From JACVRW01 sp963765135 (lineage in GTDB: Bacteria > Actinomycetota > Thermoleophilia > Solirubrobacterales > Thermoleophilaceae): a stretch of 64,000 nucleotides of DNA. Below the pieces are notes generated by a model. The model did not search any database and was not told the DNA's origin. It saw only the letters and a list, made by a program, of their open reading frames with translations. Both the position numbers and the translations under genes were made by a program. Of the stretch, positions 24,427-34,819 are shown in pieces. The stretch lies in NCBI GenBank assembly GCA_963765135.1, contig CAVXUX010000006.1:57405-121404 (forward strand). Reading direction: 5' to 3'. Every line of letters starts with the position of its first letter. Position 1 is the first letter of the stretch.

Positions 24427-26124
24427 TTAGTCGTCGCAGCGCTTCCCACGCGAGAAGAGGCGCTCCGGCGAGAAGCGCGTCGACATGCGCACGAAGCCGA
24501 CCTCGTGCGTGATCACGCGGGTCCAGTCCCCGTCGGGCTCGACGCAGGCGTTGCGCGCGAACCAGTACGGCGTCCAGCGCACCTTCACGATCGCCTCGCC
24601 CGGCTTCTTGACGTCGAGCAGCAGCTCGTCCGAGCCGAACTGCTCGAGCACGATGCGCGCGTTGCCCTGAGGGAGCACGATCGGCGCCGGCAGCAGCACC
24701 TCGTAGACGCGCCAGTCGTCGGACTTCCAGCGCAGCCGCAGGTAGGGCAGCCCCTTCTCGATCAGGGCGCGCTCCCCGTACGAGCTCTTGTCCGGCTTCG
24801 CGCTCGGCAGCGCCACGTAGCGCACGGCGTTGTCGGCCAGCCAGCTGGCGTAGGTCAGCCGGTTGATCTGACCCTTGTAGAAGATCGGGTTGAGCCCCGT
24901 GTCGAGCTGGCGCAGCCAGCCGCGTGCGAGCGGCACCTCGGGCGCGATCTCGGCGCCCTCCCAGTGGCTGCGGGTGAACGGGATCTCGATCCGGCGCTGG
25001 TCGGGCAGCGTGTAGAGGAACTGCCGCAGCGGCTCGAAGTAGTCGGACTTGGCCGCCGGGTCCTCGAGGTACTTGATCACGTCGCGCACCGCGGGCGACC
25101 ACATCCAGAACGCGAGCGAGGCGAACCCCGCGACCAGCAGCGGCGCCAGCCAGAGCTTGCGCCAGATCGGCTGGCCCCAGAGCGCGCACAGCATCACGGG
25201 GCCGCCGAAGAGCGCGCCGAGGCGCACCGCGTTGCCGCCCATCGGCGTCTCGAGCGGCAGCGCGAGCGTCGCCCCGAGCCCGTACAGGATCACGCCCCAG
25301 CGCAGCGCGCGCTGCTCGCGCGGGAGCAGGATCGCGCAGAGGATCGCGAACAGCGGGATCGGCACGTAGGCCGAGGTCGGGAACGGGGCCCAGCCGCCCT
25401 CGGGGAACGCCCAGGACAGGAACGCCGGAGGGATGAACGCGGCCGCGGCGATCGCGAGCCCCTCGAGCCGCTTGGAGCGATCGCCGTTGGCGGCGAGGGC
25501 GACGGCCACGCCGGCCATCGCGAGAAACAGACCCGCCACCGGGCTGCCCAGCGGCGACAGGACCGCGAACACGATCGCCCACGCGTAGCGCCGCCGCTGC
25601 AGCGCGAGCAGGGCCGCGAGCCCGAAGGCGACGCCGATCGCGAACGGCAGGCGGGCGGTGAACAGCAGCGTGGTCGCGCCGATGCCGAACCAGATCGATC
25701 CCCAGCGCGCGGCCTGCTCGCCGAACGCGCCACGCGCGAGCGGCGGGAACAGCGCCGCGCAGGCGACAGCCGCGAGCGCGAGCGCGACCGGCGGCGTGAG
25801 CAGCCAGGCGAGCGGCGGCGAGATGATCGAGTAGGCCGGGGTGTGGTGGCCGCCGTACCACTGGCCGTTCCAGATCGTGAAGCCCTCCTTGCCGAACAGG
25901 TCGGCACGGAACGTGTGGGCGGCCAGGTCGACGGTGCGCGGCTGCCAGATCAGGTAGCCGATCGCGATCACGACCGCGATCGCCACCGGAGCCACGTGCC
26001 ACCAGTTGACGCGCGCGTACCAGGGACCCTGCGAGGGTCGATCGCGGGCGAAACGTCCGCGACGTTGCGGACCTTCCTGACGGAGAGGGGCGCTCTTAGG
26101 CGCCGTGGTGGCGGCGCGGAGCAC
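24427..26124 (-). CDS. Multi-pass integral membrane protein with large C-terminal exocytoplasmic domain
   Basis: A 565-residue protein of unknown function. After a basic N-terminus comes the helix WHVAPVAIAVVIAIGYLIW. Ten or so more hydrophobic segments follow, including PPVALALAAVACAALF, ATTLLFTARLPFAIGVAFGL, VAGLFLAMAGVAVALA and LWLAPLLVAGFASLAF. From about residue 345 the protein is soluble and ends LFSRGKRCDD. The segment FTIWNGQWYGGHHTPAYSI between the first helices may be a functional outside loop. I associate this layout with actinobacterial membrane proteins of the GT-C superfamily, but no diagnostic acidic motif is certain. It is convergent with nothing and lies between csp and the hydrolase on the same strand. 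Confidence 0.7.
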   Translation of the reverse strand: MLRAATTAPKSAPLRQEGPQRRGRFARDRPSQGPWYARVNWWHVAPVAIAVVIAIGYLIWQPRTVDLAAHTFRADLFGKEGFTIWNGQWYGGHHTPAYSIISPPLAWLLTPPVALALAAVACAALFPPLARGAFGEQAARWGSIWFGIGATTLLFTARLPFAIGVAFGLAALLALQRRRYAWAIVFAVLSPLGSPVAGLFLAMAGVAVALAANGDRSKRLEGLAIAAAAFIPPAFLSWAFPEGGWAPFPTSAYVPIPLFAILCAILLPREQRALRWGVILYGLGATLALPLETPMGGNAVRLGALFGGPVMLCALWGQPIWRKLWLAPLLVAGFASLAFWMWSPAVRDVIKYLEDPAAKSDYFEPLRQFLYTLPDQRRIEIPFTRSHWEGAEIAPEVPLARGWLRQLDTGLNPIFYKGQINRLTYASWLADNAVRYVALPSAKPDKSSYGERALIEKGLPYLRLRWKSDDWRVYEVLLPAPIVLPQGNARIVLEQFGSDELLLDVKKPGEAIVKVRWTPYWFARNACVEPDGDWTRVITHEVGFVRMSTRFSPERLFSRGKRCDD

Positions 26125-26137
26125 GGCGAGGGGAAGG

Positions 26138-26917
26138 CTATCTGACGAAGTCAGCCACGCGATCGATCAGCTCCGGCTGCTCGAGCCACGCGTAGTGGCC
26201 GGCGTCCACGAGCTGGAGCCGGGCCTCCCCGCCGAGCGCGTCCGCCAGGCGCTGGCCGAACTCGGCGCCGATGTACGGATCGCGGGTCGGCCACTCGATC
26301 AAGGCAGGGCAGCGCAGCTCGCCGAGCCGCTCGCCGGCGCGCGCGAGCACCTCCGGCGGCGAGGCGCGGTAGAGCTTGAGCACGGCGCGCTGGGTGCCGT
26401 GGTCGAACTCGTCGTAGGCGCGATCGGCGATCTCGGCCGGCAGCGTCCCGCGGAACGCGCGGCGGGTGGTGAACCCCATCAGCAGCTCGCCGACGAGCGG
26501 CGTGCGCCACCCGCGCGCGACCCGGTGCCAGCGGTAGCCGGGCACGAACGGCACGCACGACGTGAGCACCAGCCGCTCGACGCGCTCGGGCAGGCGCTGC
26601 GCGAACGCGAGCCCGACCGAGCCCCAGTCGTGCATCACCAGGGTGACCCGGTCGAGGCCGGCCTCGTCGCAGAAGGCCTCGACGAAGCGGTCGTAGCCGG
26701 GGATCGAGTAGTCGAAGTCGCCGGGCTTGCCGGATCGGCCGTGGCCCGGCAGGTCGGGGGCGACCCCGCCGGTCCGGGCGAGAAACGGTTCCCACTGCCA
26801 GCCGGCGGCCGGAACGCCGTGCAGGTAGAGGATCGGGGCGTCGCCCGCCTGCCGCCAGACGACGTCGACGCCGGCGACCTGGGTATGGCGTTCCGCAATC
26901 TCCACCGGCGCCTTCAT
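26138..26917 (-). CDS. Alpha/beta hydrolase, haloalkane-dehalogenase-like
   Basis: A 259-residue alpha/beta-hydrolase. The oxyanion region is ILYLHGVPAAGWQWEPF, the nucleophile elbow VMHDWGSVGLAF has Asp rather than Ser, the acid is probably Asp in EWPTRDPYIG, and the base His is in DAGHYAWLEQPEL. Asp nucleophile followed by Trp (HDWG) is the haloalkane dehalogenase/epoxide hydrolase pattern. The substrate may be a halogenated alkane or an epoxide. There is no signal peptide. ATG 26917 is taken; a TTG at 26932 in frame would add five residues and would overlap the divergent nth start. The ribosome site is weak for either. Confidence 0.82.
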   Translation of the reverse strand: MKAPVEIAERHTQVAGVDVVWRQAGDAPILYLHGVPAAGWQWEPFLARTGGVAPDLPGHGRSGKPGDFDYSIPGYDRFVEAFCDEAGLDRVTLVMHDWGSVGLAFAQRLPERVERLVLTSCVPFVPGYRWHRVARGWRTPLVGELLMGFTTRRAFRGTLPAEIADRAYDEFDHGTQRAVLKLYRASPPEVLARAGERLGELRCPALIEWPTRDPYIGAEFGQRLADALGGEARLQLVDAGHYAWLEQPELIDRVADFVR

Positions 26918-26931
26918 ACCATCCGCCCGCA

Positions 26932-27591
26932 ATGGCCGACCGCCGCAGGCTGCGCAGGATCACCGACCGGCTTGCCAAGGAGTACGGCCGGCCGGCGCTG
27001 CGCCCCCACGGGGCGCCCGTCGACGAGCTCGTTCTGACGGTGCTGTCCCAGAACACCAACGACCGCAACCGCGACGTCGCCTACTTCCGCCTGCGCGAGC
27101 GCTTCCCCTCCTGGGACGCGGTGGCGCACGCGCCCGTGGAGGAGATCGAGGACGCGATCCGACCCGGCGGGCTGGCGCCGACCAAGTCGGTGCGCATCAA
27201 GCAGATCCTCGACGCGATCGGCGACGACGACCTGCTCTGGCTCGCCGACGCGCCGCTCGACGAGGCGCGCGCGTACCTCTGCGCGCTGCCGGGCGTGGGC
27301 CGCAAGACGGCCGCCTGCGTGCTGCTGTTCTCGTTCGGGCGCCCGGACGTCCCGGTCGACACGCACGTCTACCGGGTCGGCGGGCGGCTCGGGCTGTGGC
27401 CGCAGAAGGCGCCGCTGATCGCCGCGCACGACGAGCTGGCGCGGCTGGTCGGCGACGACGGCGAGTTCGCCTACGAGGCGCACGTGCTGCTGATCCGCCA
27501 CGGGCGCCGCACCTGCGTGGCGCGGGCGCCGCGCTGCGCGGAGTGCCCGCTGCGGCGGATGTGCCCCGAGGGCCGGCGGCGACTGGCGTGA
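26932..27591 (+). CDS. nth: Endonuclease III (base-excision repair glycosylase/AP lyase)
   Basis: Removes oxidised pyrimidines and cuts the abasic site. The 219-residue protein has the helix-hairpin-helix LCALPGVGRKTAACVLLFSF with catalytic Lys, the catalytic Asp in PVDTHVYRVGGRLGL, and the C-terminal 4Fe-4S motif CVARAPRCAECPLRRMC (C-x6-C-x2-C-x5-C). The N-terminal VLSQNTNDRNRD is the normal LSQQT-like segment. ATG at 26932 is divergent from the hydrolase gene. The stop overlaps the GTG of the following membrane glycosyltransferase (GTGA), so the two are co-transcribed although unrelated in role. Full length, no anomaly. Confidence 0.95.
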   Translation: MADRRRLRRITDRLAKEYGRPALRPHGAPVDELVLTVLSQNTNDRNRDVAYFRLRERFPSWDAVAHAPVEEIEDAIRPGGLAPTKSVRIKQILDAIGDDDLLWLADAPLDEARAYLCALPGVGRKTAACVLLFSFGRPDVPVDTHVYRVGGRLGLWPQKAPLIAAHDELARLVGDDGEFAYEAHVLLIRHGRRTCVARAPRCAECPLRRMCPEGRRRLA

Positions 27592-28874
27592 GTGAGGACT
27601 CCCTGCGCGGCTCGCTTCCGCCCGCCGCGCCCGCCCTTCTGCTCGCCGTCCCGTTCCTGATCGGCATCGCCGTGCTCAAGGGCCTGACCGTCGAGATCGA
27701 CACGTTCCACGGCAGCGACGCCGCCGTCTATCAGCTGCCGACGATCCTCCAGTTCCGCGACGGGCTCGACTTCTCCGACTACCCGTCCGCCCAGACCCCG
27801 CTCTTCCACCTCGTGATGGCCGGCTGGGGCAAGCTCGTGGGCTTCGAGCTGTGGAAGCTGCGGCTGCTCAACGTGGCGATCTCCTACGGCGCCGCGTTGG
27901 CGCTGCTGCGCCTGCTGCGCCGCACGACCTCGCTCGCCGACGCCCCGGCGTTCGCGCTCTCGCTCGCCTTCGCGCTGTCGCCGTACTTCTTCGGCGCCTC
28001 CTTCACGCTGCTGACGGACAACCTCGCGATCCTGTTCGCGCTGCTGGCGCTCGAGCGCGTGCACGCCTACTCGCGCGACGGCTCGATGGCCGCCTTCGCC
28101 ACCGCCGCCCTGTTCACGAGCGCGGCGGTGCTGACACGCCAGTCCTTCCTGTGGGTCGCGCTGGTCGCCGGCGCGTTCCTGCTGCTGGGCGAGCGGCGCG
28201 CGCCGACGCGACTGCTGGCAGGCGCCGCGCTGCTCGGGCTCGCCCTGGTCCCGCTCGCGGCGCTGGCGATCGAGTGGAACGGCCTGGTGCCGCCGAGCGC
28301 GGATCCGGCCTCGTGCGGCCTCTGCACCGACAAGCCCGGGGTCGGCCGCGACTCGCTGACGCTGCGCACGGTCGGCTTCACGCTCGGCGTCCTCGGGGTG
28401 TACGCCGCGGTCCTGCTCGGGCCGGGCGCCGCACGCAGGCACCGGGCGCCGTGGGCCCTGATCGCCGCCGGCGCGGCGGCGGGCGTGGCAGTGCTGCTGA
28501 TCTCGCCGCTCGAGTACAAGCCGATCGGCCTCGAGCCGGGCGACGCCGGCTACCTCTGGCAGGTGTCCAAGCACCTGCCCACCGTGCTCGGCTCGTCGCT
28601 GCTGTTCTGGGCGGCCGTCCCGGTTGGCGCGGCGGCCGCGGGGCTGCTGGCGCGGCGGGCCGGCTGGACGTCGCTCGCCACGGTCTACCTGGTCTGCTTC
28701 CTGGCCGTGGCGCTGCCGGTCGCGCTCGTCTACCAGAAGTACTTCGACCCGTTCGCGCTGCTGGCGGTGGCGCTGCTCGCCCGCCCGCCGGACTTCCGCG
28801 TGCCCGCCGACTACGCGGGCGTGGCGCTCGTCTGCGCCGGGTCGGTCGCCTACGCGCTCAGCTTCGCCGGCTGA
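27588..28874 (+). CDS. GT-C-type membrane glycosyltransferase, ALG10/DIE2-like
   Basis: A 428-residue integral membrane protein with about ten helices. The first outside loop holds HGSDAAVYQLPTILQFRDGL followed by AQTPLFHLVMAGWGKLVG, the arrangement of the ALG10/DIE2 alpha-2-glucosyltransferase group, where an acidic residue in loop 1 is catalytic. Further helices include LADAPAFALSLAFALSPYF, FLWVALVAGAFLLLG and LATVYLVCFLAVALPVALVY. The probable donor is a polyprenyl-phosphate sugar and the reaction outside the membrane; both are family inference. GTG 27588 overlaps the nth stop. The stop is immediately followed by the stop of the convergent FKBP gene. Confidence 0.72.
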   Translation: MSEDSLRGSLPPAAPALLLAVPFLIGIAVLKGLTVEIDTFHGSDAAVYQLPTILQFRDGLDFSDYPSAQTPLFHLVMAGWGKLVGFELWKLRLLNVAISYGAALALLRLLRRTTSLADAPAFALSLAFALSPYFFGASFTLLTDNLAILFALLALERVHAYSRDGSMAAFATAALFTSAAVLTRQSFLWVALVAGAFLLLGERRAPTRLLAGAALLGLALVPLAALAIEWNGLVPPSADPASCGLCTDKPGVGRDSLTLRTVGFTLGVLGVYAAVLLGPGAARRHRAPWALIAAGAAAGVAVLLISPLEYKPIGLEPGDAGYLWQVSKHLPTVLGSSLLFWAAVPVGAAAAGLLARRAGWTSLATVYLVCFLAVALPVALVYQKYFDPFALLAVALLARPPDFRVPADYAGVALVCAGSVAYALSFAG

Positions 28875-29408
28875 CTAGCCGGGCTGGATGTCGATCGCGT
28901 CGATCACGAAGACCAGCGTCTCGTTGGGAGCGATCGTCGGCGGGTAGCCCTCCGAGCCGTAGCCCAGCTCGGGCGGGATCGTCAACAGGCGGCGACCGCC
29001 CTTGCGGATCCCGACCAGTCCCTTGTCCCAGCCCTCGATCACCTTGCCGGCGCCGAGCGCGACCGGGAACGGCTGCCCCCTGTCCCATGAGGCGTCGAAC
29101 TCGTCGCCGGTGGAGAAGGACACCCCCACGTATTGGACGGTCACCGTGTCGCCGGGCTTGGCCGCCGGGCCCTTGCCCTTGACGATGTCCTGCTTCTCCA
29201 GCCTGCGCGGCGGCGACCCGCTCGGCTTGGGGATCACCGGCTTCGTGCTCGTGTCCTTGAGCGCCTCGCGCTGAGCCGAGGGGCTCGGCTCCTCGCTGGT
29301 CTTGTCCTGCGTCTCCTTGGCGGCGGGCTCGCCGCTGTCGTCGTCGCTGCCGCACGCCACCGGCACGACGAGCAGCAGGAGCAGCAGGCAGGGGAGCAGT
29401 CGGCGCAT
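28875..29408 (-). CDS. FKBP-type peptidyl-prolyl isomerase lipoprotein
   Basis: A 177-residue exported protein folding catalyst. The signal MRRLLPCLLLLLLVVPVAC ends in lipobox VPVAC; an acidic and Ser/Thr linker covers about 22-75. The FKBP domain has GDTVTVQYVGVSFSTGDEFD, PFPVALGAGKVIEGWDKGLV (Val, Ile and Trp of the binding pocket), RRLLTIPPELGYGSEGYPP and ETLVFVIDAIDI. All the main pocket residues are present. It should be anchored to the outside of the membrane. It is divergent from dnaK across 101 bases, so two folding genes share an intergenic region. Confidence 0.93.
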   Translation of the reverse strand: MRRLLPCLLLLLLVVPVACGSDDDSGEPAAKETQDKTSEEPSPSAQREALKDTSTKPVIPKPSGSPPRRLEKQDIVKGKGPAAKPGDTVTVQYVGVSFSTGDEFDASWDRGQPFPVALGAGKVIEGWDKGLVGIRKGGRRLLTIPPELGYGSEGYPPTIAPNETLVFVIDAIDIQPG

Positions 29409-29463
29409 CGGCGGCGGAAGCCTAACCTAAGCGCATCGGCCTGGGCGCTCGCCAGAACATCTG

Positions 29464-29492
29464 CCATACTCCCGCTTAGATTTCTTTCGACT
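29464..29492 (+). promoter_or_regulatory. Putative dnaK promoter -10 and downstream heat-shock element
   Basis: CATACT (29465-29470), a possible -10, is followed after four bases by CTTAGATTTCTTTCGACT (29475-29492). Nearly the same block with a -10-like TATACA before it lies directly upstream of clpB. The element runs into ACTACAAG, giving weak inverted-repeat character like the HspR HAIR site (CTTGAGT-N7-ACTCAAG), but it is not a canonical HAIR. HspR is encoded in this operon. Confidence 0.55.
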
Positions 29493-29509
29493 ACAAGGAG
29501 TAACGACGG

Positions 29510-31435
<1,926 letters not shown>

Positions 31436-31439
31436 CCCG

Positions 31440-32006
31440 ATGACCGAGCACGAGCACGAGGAGGAGCTCGCCACCTCACGCGACGAGGCTGGCGAGCCCT
31501 CCGGCGAAGAGGATCCCGCGAACGAGGAGCGCATCCTCGAGGAGAAGGAAGAGGTCGAGGCCGAGGACCCGCTCGCCCGCGCTCAGCGCGAGCGCGACGA
31601 GTACCTAGACCTCGCACGGCGTGCTCAGGCGGACTTCGAGAACTACCGCAAGCGGGCCGCCAAGGAGGCGGCAGCGGCCGGCGAGCGCGCGAAGAGCGGG
31701 CTCGTGCGCGAGCTGCTGCCGATCGTCGACAACCTCGAGCGGGCGCTGAAGTCTGCCGACGAGGGCGAGCAGCATCTGGCCGAGGGAGTCAGGCTCGTCC
31801 ACTCGGAGCTCGTCGCCGTGCTCGAGCGCAACGGCGTGCAGCAGTTCGACCCGGCCGGCGAGCGCTTCGACCCGACCGAACACGAGGCGCTCTCGGTGCG
31901 CGACCAGGACGGCGCCGAGTCGGGCCTCGTGCTCGACGTCGTCGAGAAGGGCTATCGCTCCAACGGGACGATTCTGCGCCCGGCGCGGGTGGTGGTGTCT
32001 GCCTAG
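31440..32006 (+). CDS. grpE: Nucleotide exchange factor GrpE
   Basis: Homodimeric exchange factor that releases ADP from DnaK. The 188-residue protein has an acidic, disordered first 40 residues, then the long dimer coiled coil (LARAQRERDEYLDLARRAQA, DFENYRKRAAKE), the LVRELLPIVDNLERAL segment and the C-terminal beta domain with FDPTEHEALS, VVEKGYRSNGTILRPARVVV. All match the family. It starts four bases after dnaK and its TAG directly abuts the dnaJ ATG, so translation is coupled. There is no anomaly. Confidence 0.95.
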   Translation: MTEHEHEEELATSRDEAGEPSGEEDPANEERILEEKEEVEAEDPLARAQRERDEYLDLARRAQADFENYRKRAAKEAAAAGERAKSGLVRELLPIVDNLERALKSADEGEQHLAEGVRLVHSELVAVLERNGVQQFDPAGERFDPTEHEALSVRDQDGAESGLVLDVVEKGYRSNGTILRPARVVVSA

Positions 32007-33098
32007 ATGCCGGCGGTCAAGGATCCATACAAGACGCTGGGCGTCGCCAAGAACGCGTCCGACGACGAGATCAAGAAGGCCTACCGCAAGCTCGCGCGCG
32101 AGAACCATCCCGACCGCAACCCGAACGACGCGGCCGCCGAGGAGCGCTTCAAGGACATCCAGGGCGCCTACGACGTCCTGTCCGACCCGGAGAAGCGCAA
32201 GGCCTACGACTCCGGCGGCGGCATCTTCGGCGGGCCCGGCGGCGGGTTCGACCCGGGCGCTTTCCGGACCGGCTTCGGCGGTGTCGGCGACATCCTCTCG
32301 GACCTGTTCGGCGGCGGCGGGGCGCGCGGCGGTCCGGCGCGCCCGGAGCGCGGGCGCGACCTCGAGACCGACGTCCACGTCTCCTTCGAACAGGCCATGG
32401 AGGGCGCACAGGTGCCGGTCTCGGTTCCGCTCTCGGCGCCCTGCCCGACCTGCCACGGAACCGGGGCCAAGCCCGGCACGTCGCCCACGATCTGCTCGCG
32501 CTGCCAGGGACGCGGCGTCGAGGCGGAGTCGCAGGGGCTGTTCTCGATCTCGCAGCCGTGTCGCCAGTGCGGCGGCACCGGCACGGAGATCAAGGACCCG
32601 TGCCCGACCTGCCAGGGCACCGGCCGCACGCGCCAGGTCAAGAAGTACCGCGTGAACATCCCCGCCGGCGTGCGCGACGGCAGCCGCGTGCGGCTGTCCG
32701 GCAAGGGCGAGGTAGGTCCGCGCGGCGGGCCCCCGGGCGACCTCTACGTGGTCACGCGCGTGGGCGAGTCGCCGATCTTCACGCGCAAGGGCGACAACCT
32801 CGAGGTCGACGTGCCGATCACGATCCCCGAGGCGATCCGCGGGGCGACGATCGAGGTGCCCACGCTGACCGGCACCAAGCGCATCCGCGTGCCCCCGGGA
32901 ACCCAGCACGGCACGGTCCAGCGGCTGCGCGGCGAGGGCCCGCCCAAGCTCGGCGGCCGCGGCCGCGGCGACATGCGCTACCGGCTTCAGATCGACGTGC
33001 CCAGCTCGCTGTCGCGGGAGCAGAGCGAGGCGGTCGACGACCTCGCGGCCGTGATGGACGGCAACCCGCGGGAGCGGCTGCTCTCGCAGAGGCGGTGA
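32007..33098 (+). CDS. dnaJ: Co-chaperone DnaJ (Hsp40)
   Basis: Stimulates DnaK ATPase and delivers substrates. The 363-residue protein has the J domain at 1-70 (YKTLGVAKNASDDEIKKAYR, HPD in ENHPDRNP), a Gly/Phe-rich region (GGGFDPGAFRTGFGG), and four CxxCxGxG zinc repeats: CPTCHGTG, CSRCQGRG, CRQCGGTG and CPTCQGTG. The two-part C-terminal substrate domain follows with VRDGSRVRLSGKGEVGPRGG and IRVPPGTQHGTVQRLRGEG. This is a full type-I DnaJ. It abuts grpE and its TGA overlaps a possible GTG start of hspR. Confidence 0.95.
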   Translation: MPAVKDPYKTLGVAKNASDDEIKKAYRKLARENHPDRNPNDAAAEERFKDIQGAYDVLSDPEKRKAYDSGGGIFGGPGGGFDPGAFRTGFGGVGDILSDLFGGGGARGGPARPERGRDLETDVHVSFEQAMEGAQVPVSVPLSAPCPTCHGTGAKPGTSPTICSRCQGRGVEAESQGLFSISQPCRQCGGTGTEIKDPCPTCQGTGRTRQVKKYRVNIPAGVRDGSRVRLSGKGEVGPRGGPPGDLYVVTRVGESPIFTRKGDNLEVDVPITIPEAIRGATIEVPTLTGTKRIRVPPGTQHGTVQRLRGEGPPKLGGRGRGDMRYRLQIDVPSSLSREQSEAVDDLAAVMDGNPRERLLSQRR

Positions 33099-33103
33099 TC
33101 CGC

Positions 33104-33535
33104 GTGGCGAACGACGACAGCGCGCGCGGCGTGTACATGATCTCGGTCGCCGCCGAGCTTGCCGGGATGCACCCGCAGACGCTGCGGATCTACGAGGCGC
33201 GCGGGTTGATCACGCCGAGGCGCTCGCCCAAGAACACGCGCCTCTACTCGCGCGACGACGTCGAGCGCCTGCTGCGCATCCAGGCGCTCACGTCGGAGCT
33301 GGGCATGAACCTGGCCGGCGTCGAGAAGGTGTTCGAGCTCGAGGAGGAGATGGAGCGCATGCGCCGCCGCATGCGCGCGCTCGAGCGTCAGGCGGCGAAG
33401 GTGCAGCAGGAGCTGAGCGCGGAGCTCGAGCGGGTGCGGCGCTCGGTGAAGCGCGAGCTGGTGCTCTACGAGCCGCCCTCGCAGTCGCTGATCGGCCCGG
33501 GAGTGCGCGTGCCGATCCGGCGCCCGGCGCGCTAA
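33104..33535 (+). CDS. hspR: Heat-shock repressor HspR (MerR family)
   Basis: A 143-residue MerR-type repressor of the dnaK operon in actinobacteria. The winged helix is YMISVAAELAGMHPQTLRIY, EARGLITPRRSPKNTRLYSR and DDVERLLRIQALTSELGMNL; a coiled coil (about 72-115) follows, then a short tail ending PIRRPAR. I chose GTG 33104 (VANDDSARG); an in-frame GTG at 33095 that overlaps the dnaJ stop would add three residues and has the ribosome site too close. As last gene of the operon it should give autorepression, lifted when DnaK is occupied. The target site probably lies at 29475-29492 and at 41845-41863, though not a textbook HAIR sequence. Confidence 0.92.
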   Translation: MANDDSARGVYMISVAAELAGMHPQTLRIYEARGLITPRRSPKNTRLYSRDDVERLLRIQALTSELGMNLAGVEKVFELEEEMERMRRRMRALERQAAKVQQELSAELERVRRSVKRELVLYEPPSQSLIGPGVRVPIRRPAR

Positions 33536-33547
33536 GCGCTCGGCGCG

Positions 33548-34771
33548 CTACCCCGAGGCCCTCACCAGCTCCAGAGCGACCTCCGTGTGGCCTTCGGCCG
33601 CGCCCGCCTGCACGGCGGCGGCCAGCGGCTTGCCGGCCGCGCTCGAGGCCTGCGCCAGTCGCGTGAGCTCGGCGGCTTCGCGCGCCTGCTCGCGCGCGCC
33701 CGAGCGTGTGTAGAGCGCCGGGTCCCACTTGATCGCCAGGTCGCGCACGACGCCGAACGCCGGCCTGCGGGTGGCCGGGTAGGTCGGCTGGGACTCGTCG
33801 ATGTGGACGATCCCCTCGCTCAGGAACTCCCCCCAGAGGTTGTCGCGCAGCGTCACGAAGATCTGGTCGGCGCCGACTTGCGCGAGGAGCGGGATCGACC
33901 GGCGCAGCAGCGCCGCCTGCTCGGCCGCGCCGGTGGCGGCGTCCGTCCCGCGGTAGGCGGGGTCCCACTGGAAGGCCGGGTCGGCCGGGTAGCCGTGCTC
34001 GGTCACCCAGATCGGGCCGGCGAAGCCATAGCGCTGCAGCAGCTGCCGCCAATCGGTCAGCCACGAGGCGCAGCTCCGAGAGCTCGTTGCGCAGTCGCAG
34101 GCGCAGGTGGACGGCGGCGATGTCGAACTTCCGGGCCGCGTCGGTGCCCGGCGTGGCGAACACGCGCGTGATCCAGTCGTGCTCGCGCGGGCGCTCGACA
34201 CCCCCGAAGACCACCTTCGCCTCGGGCACGCGCGTCTTGATCGCGTCGTAGGAGGCGCTCAGCATGCGCGCGTAGTCCTCGGCGCTGCCGAGGAACGCCC
34301 AGCGCGCGTCGGGCTCGTTGAGGATCTCCCAGTGGTCGATCGACCCGCGCGCGTGAGCGGCGACCTCGCCCGCGAGCTGGCCCCAAGCGGCCGGGTCGCG
34401 CGGCGCGCAGATGCTCGCCTTCGCGCCGCGGTCGGGACATCTCGACAGCCAGCTCGGCGTGCCGCGGATGATCGCGAGCAGCTTCACGTCGTGGCGCTTG
34501 GCGAGCTCGATCATGCGATCGAGGTGGCGTCCAGTCGGGCTGGTCGGCGGCCGGCGCCGAAGATGCCGTGCAGCTCGACGTCGACGCGCACGTACTCGGC
34601 CCCGCTGGCCTCGGCCTCCTCGAACATCCGCTCCTGGAGGCCGCTCCGGGCGTGCAGCAGGTGTAACAGCTGCGCGGCCGAGGAGATCGGGCTGGCGGCC
34701 GCCGCGGGGGTCGCCATCGCGACCGCGCAGACGACGGCGACGATCAGGGTGAGCAGGCGCTTGCCCATCAC
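33548..34771 (-). CDS. Secreted clan GH-A glycoside hydrolase (two frame breaks)
   Basis: About 407 residues when joined. The signal peptide is GKRLLTLIVAVVCAVAMATP ending AAAA. The TIM-barrel enzyme shows RHLDRMIELAKRHDVKLLAI, the acid/base Glu in HWEILNEPDARWAFLG (NEP), and the nucleophile Glu in GPIWVTEHGYPADPAF, the usual GH-A pair at ends of strands 4 and 7. It resembles GH5/GH39-type cellulase-fold proteins. Breaks lie near 34535 and near 34070. After the barrel comes a helical tail rich in Ala. It is convergent with hspR, 12 bases apart, and divergent from the acyl-CoA ligase gene. Substrate is unknown. Confidence 0.75.
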
Positions 34772-34819
34772 CGGCAGCGTAGGCGCATCTCGACGCCGGG
34801 TAGCGGGTATCCATTAGAC

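Noticed and set aside
29409..29509. Search for a canonical HAIR site (CTTGAGT-N7-ACTCAAG) before dnaK
   Set aside because: Not present. Only the related CTTAGAT block was found and is reported as an uncertain element.
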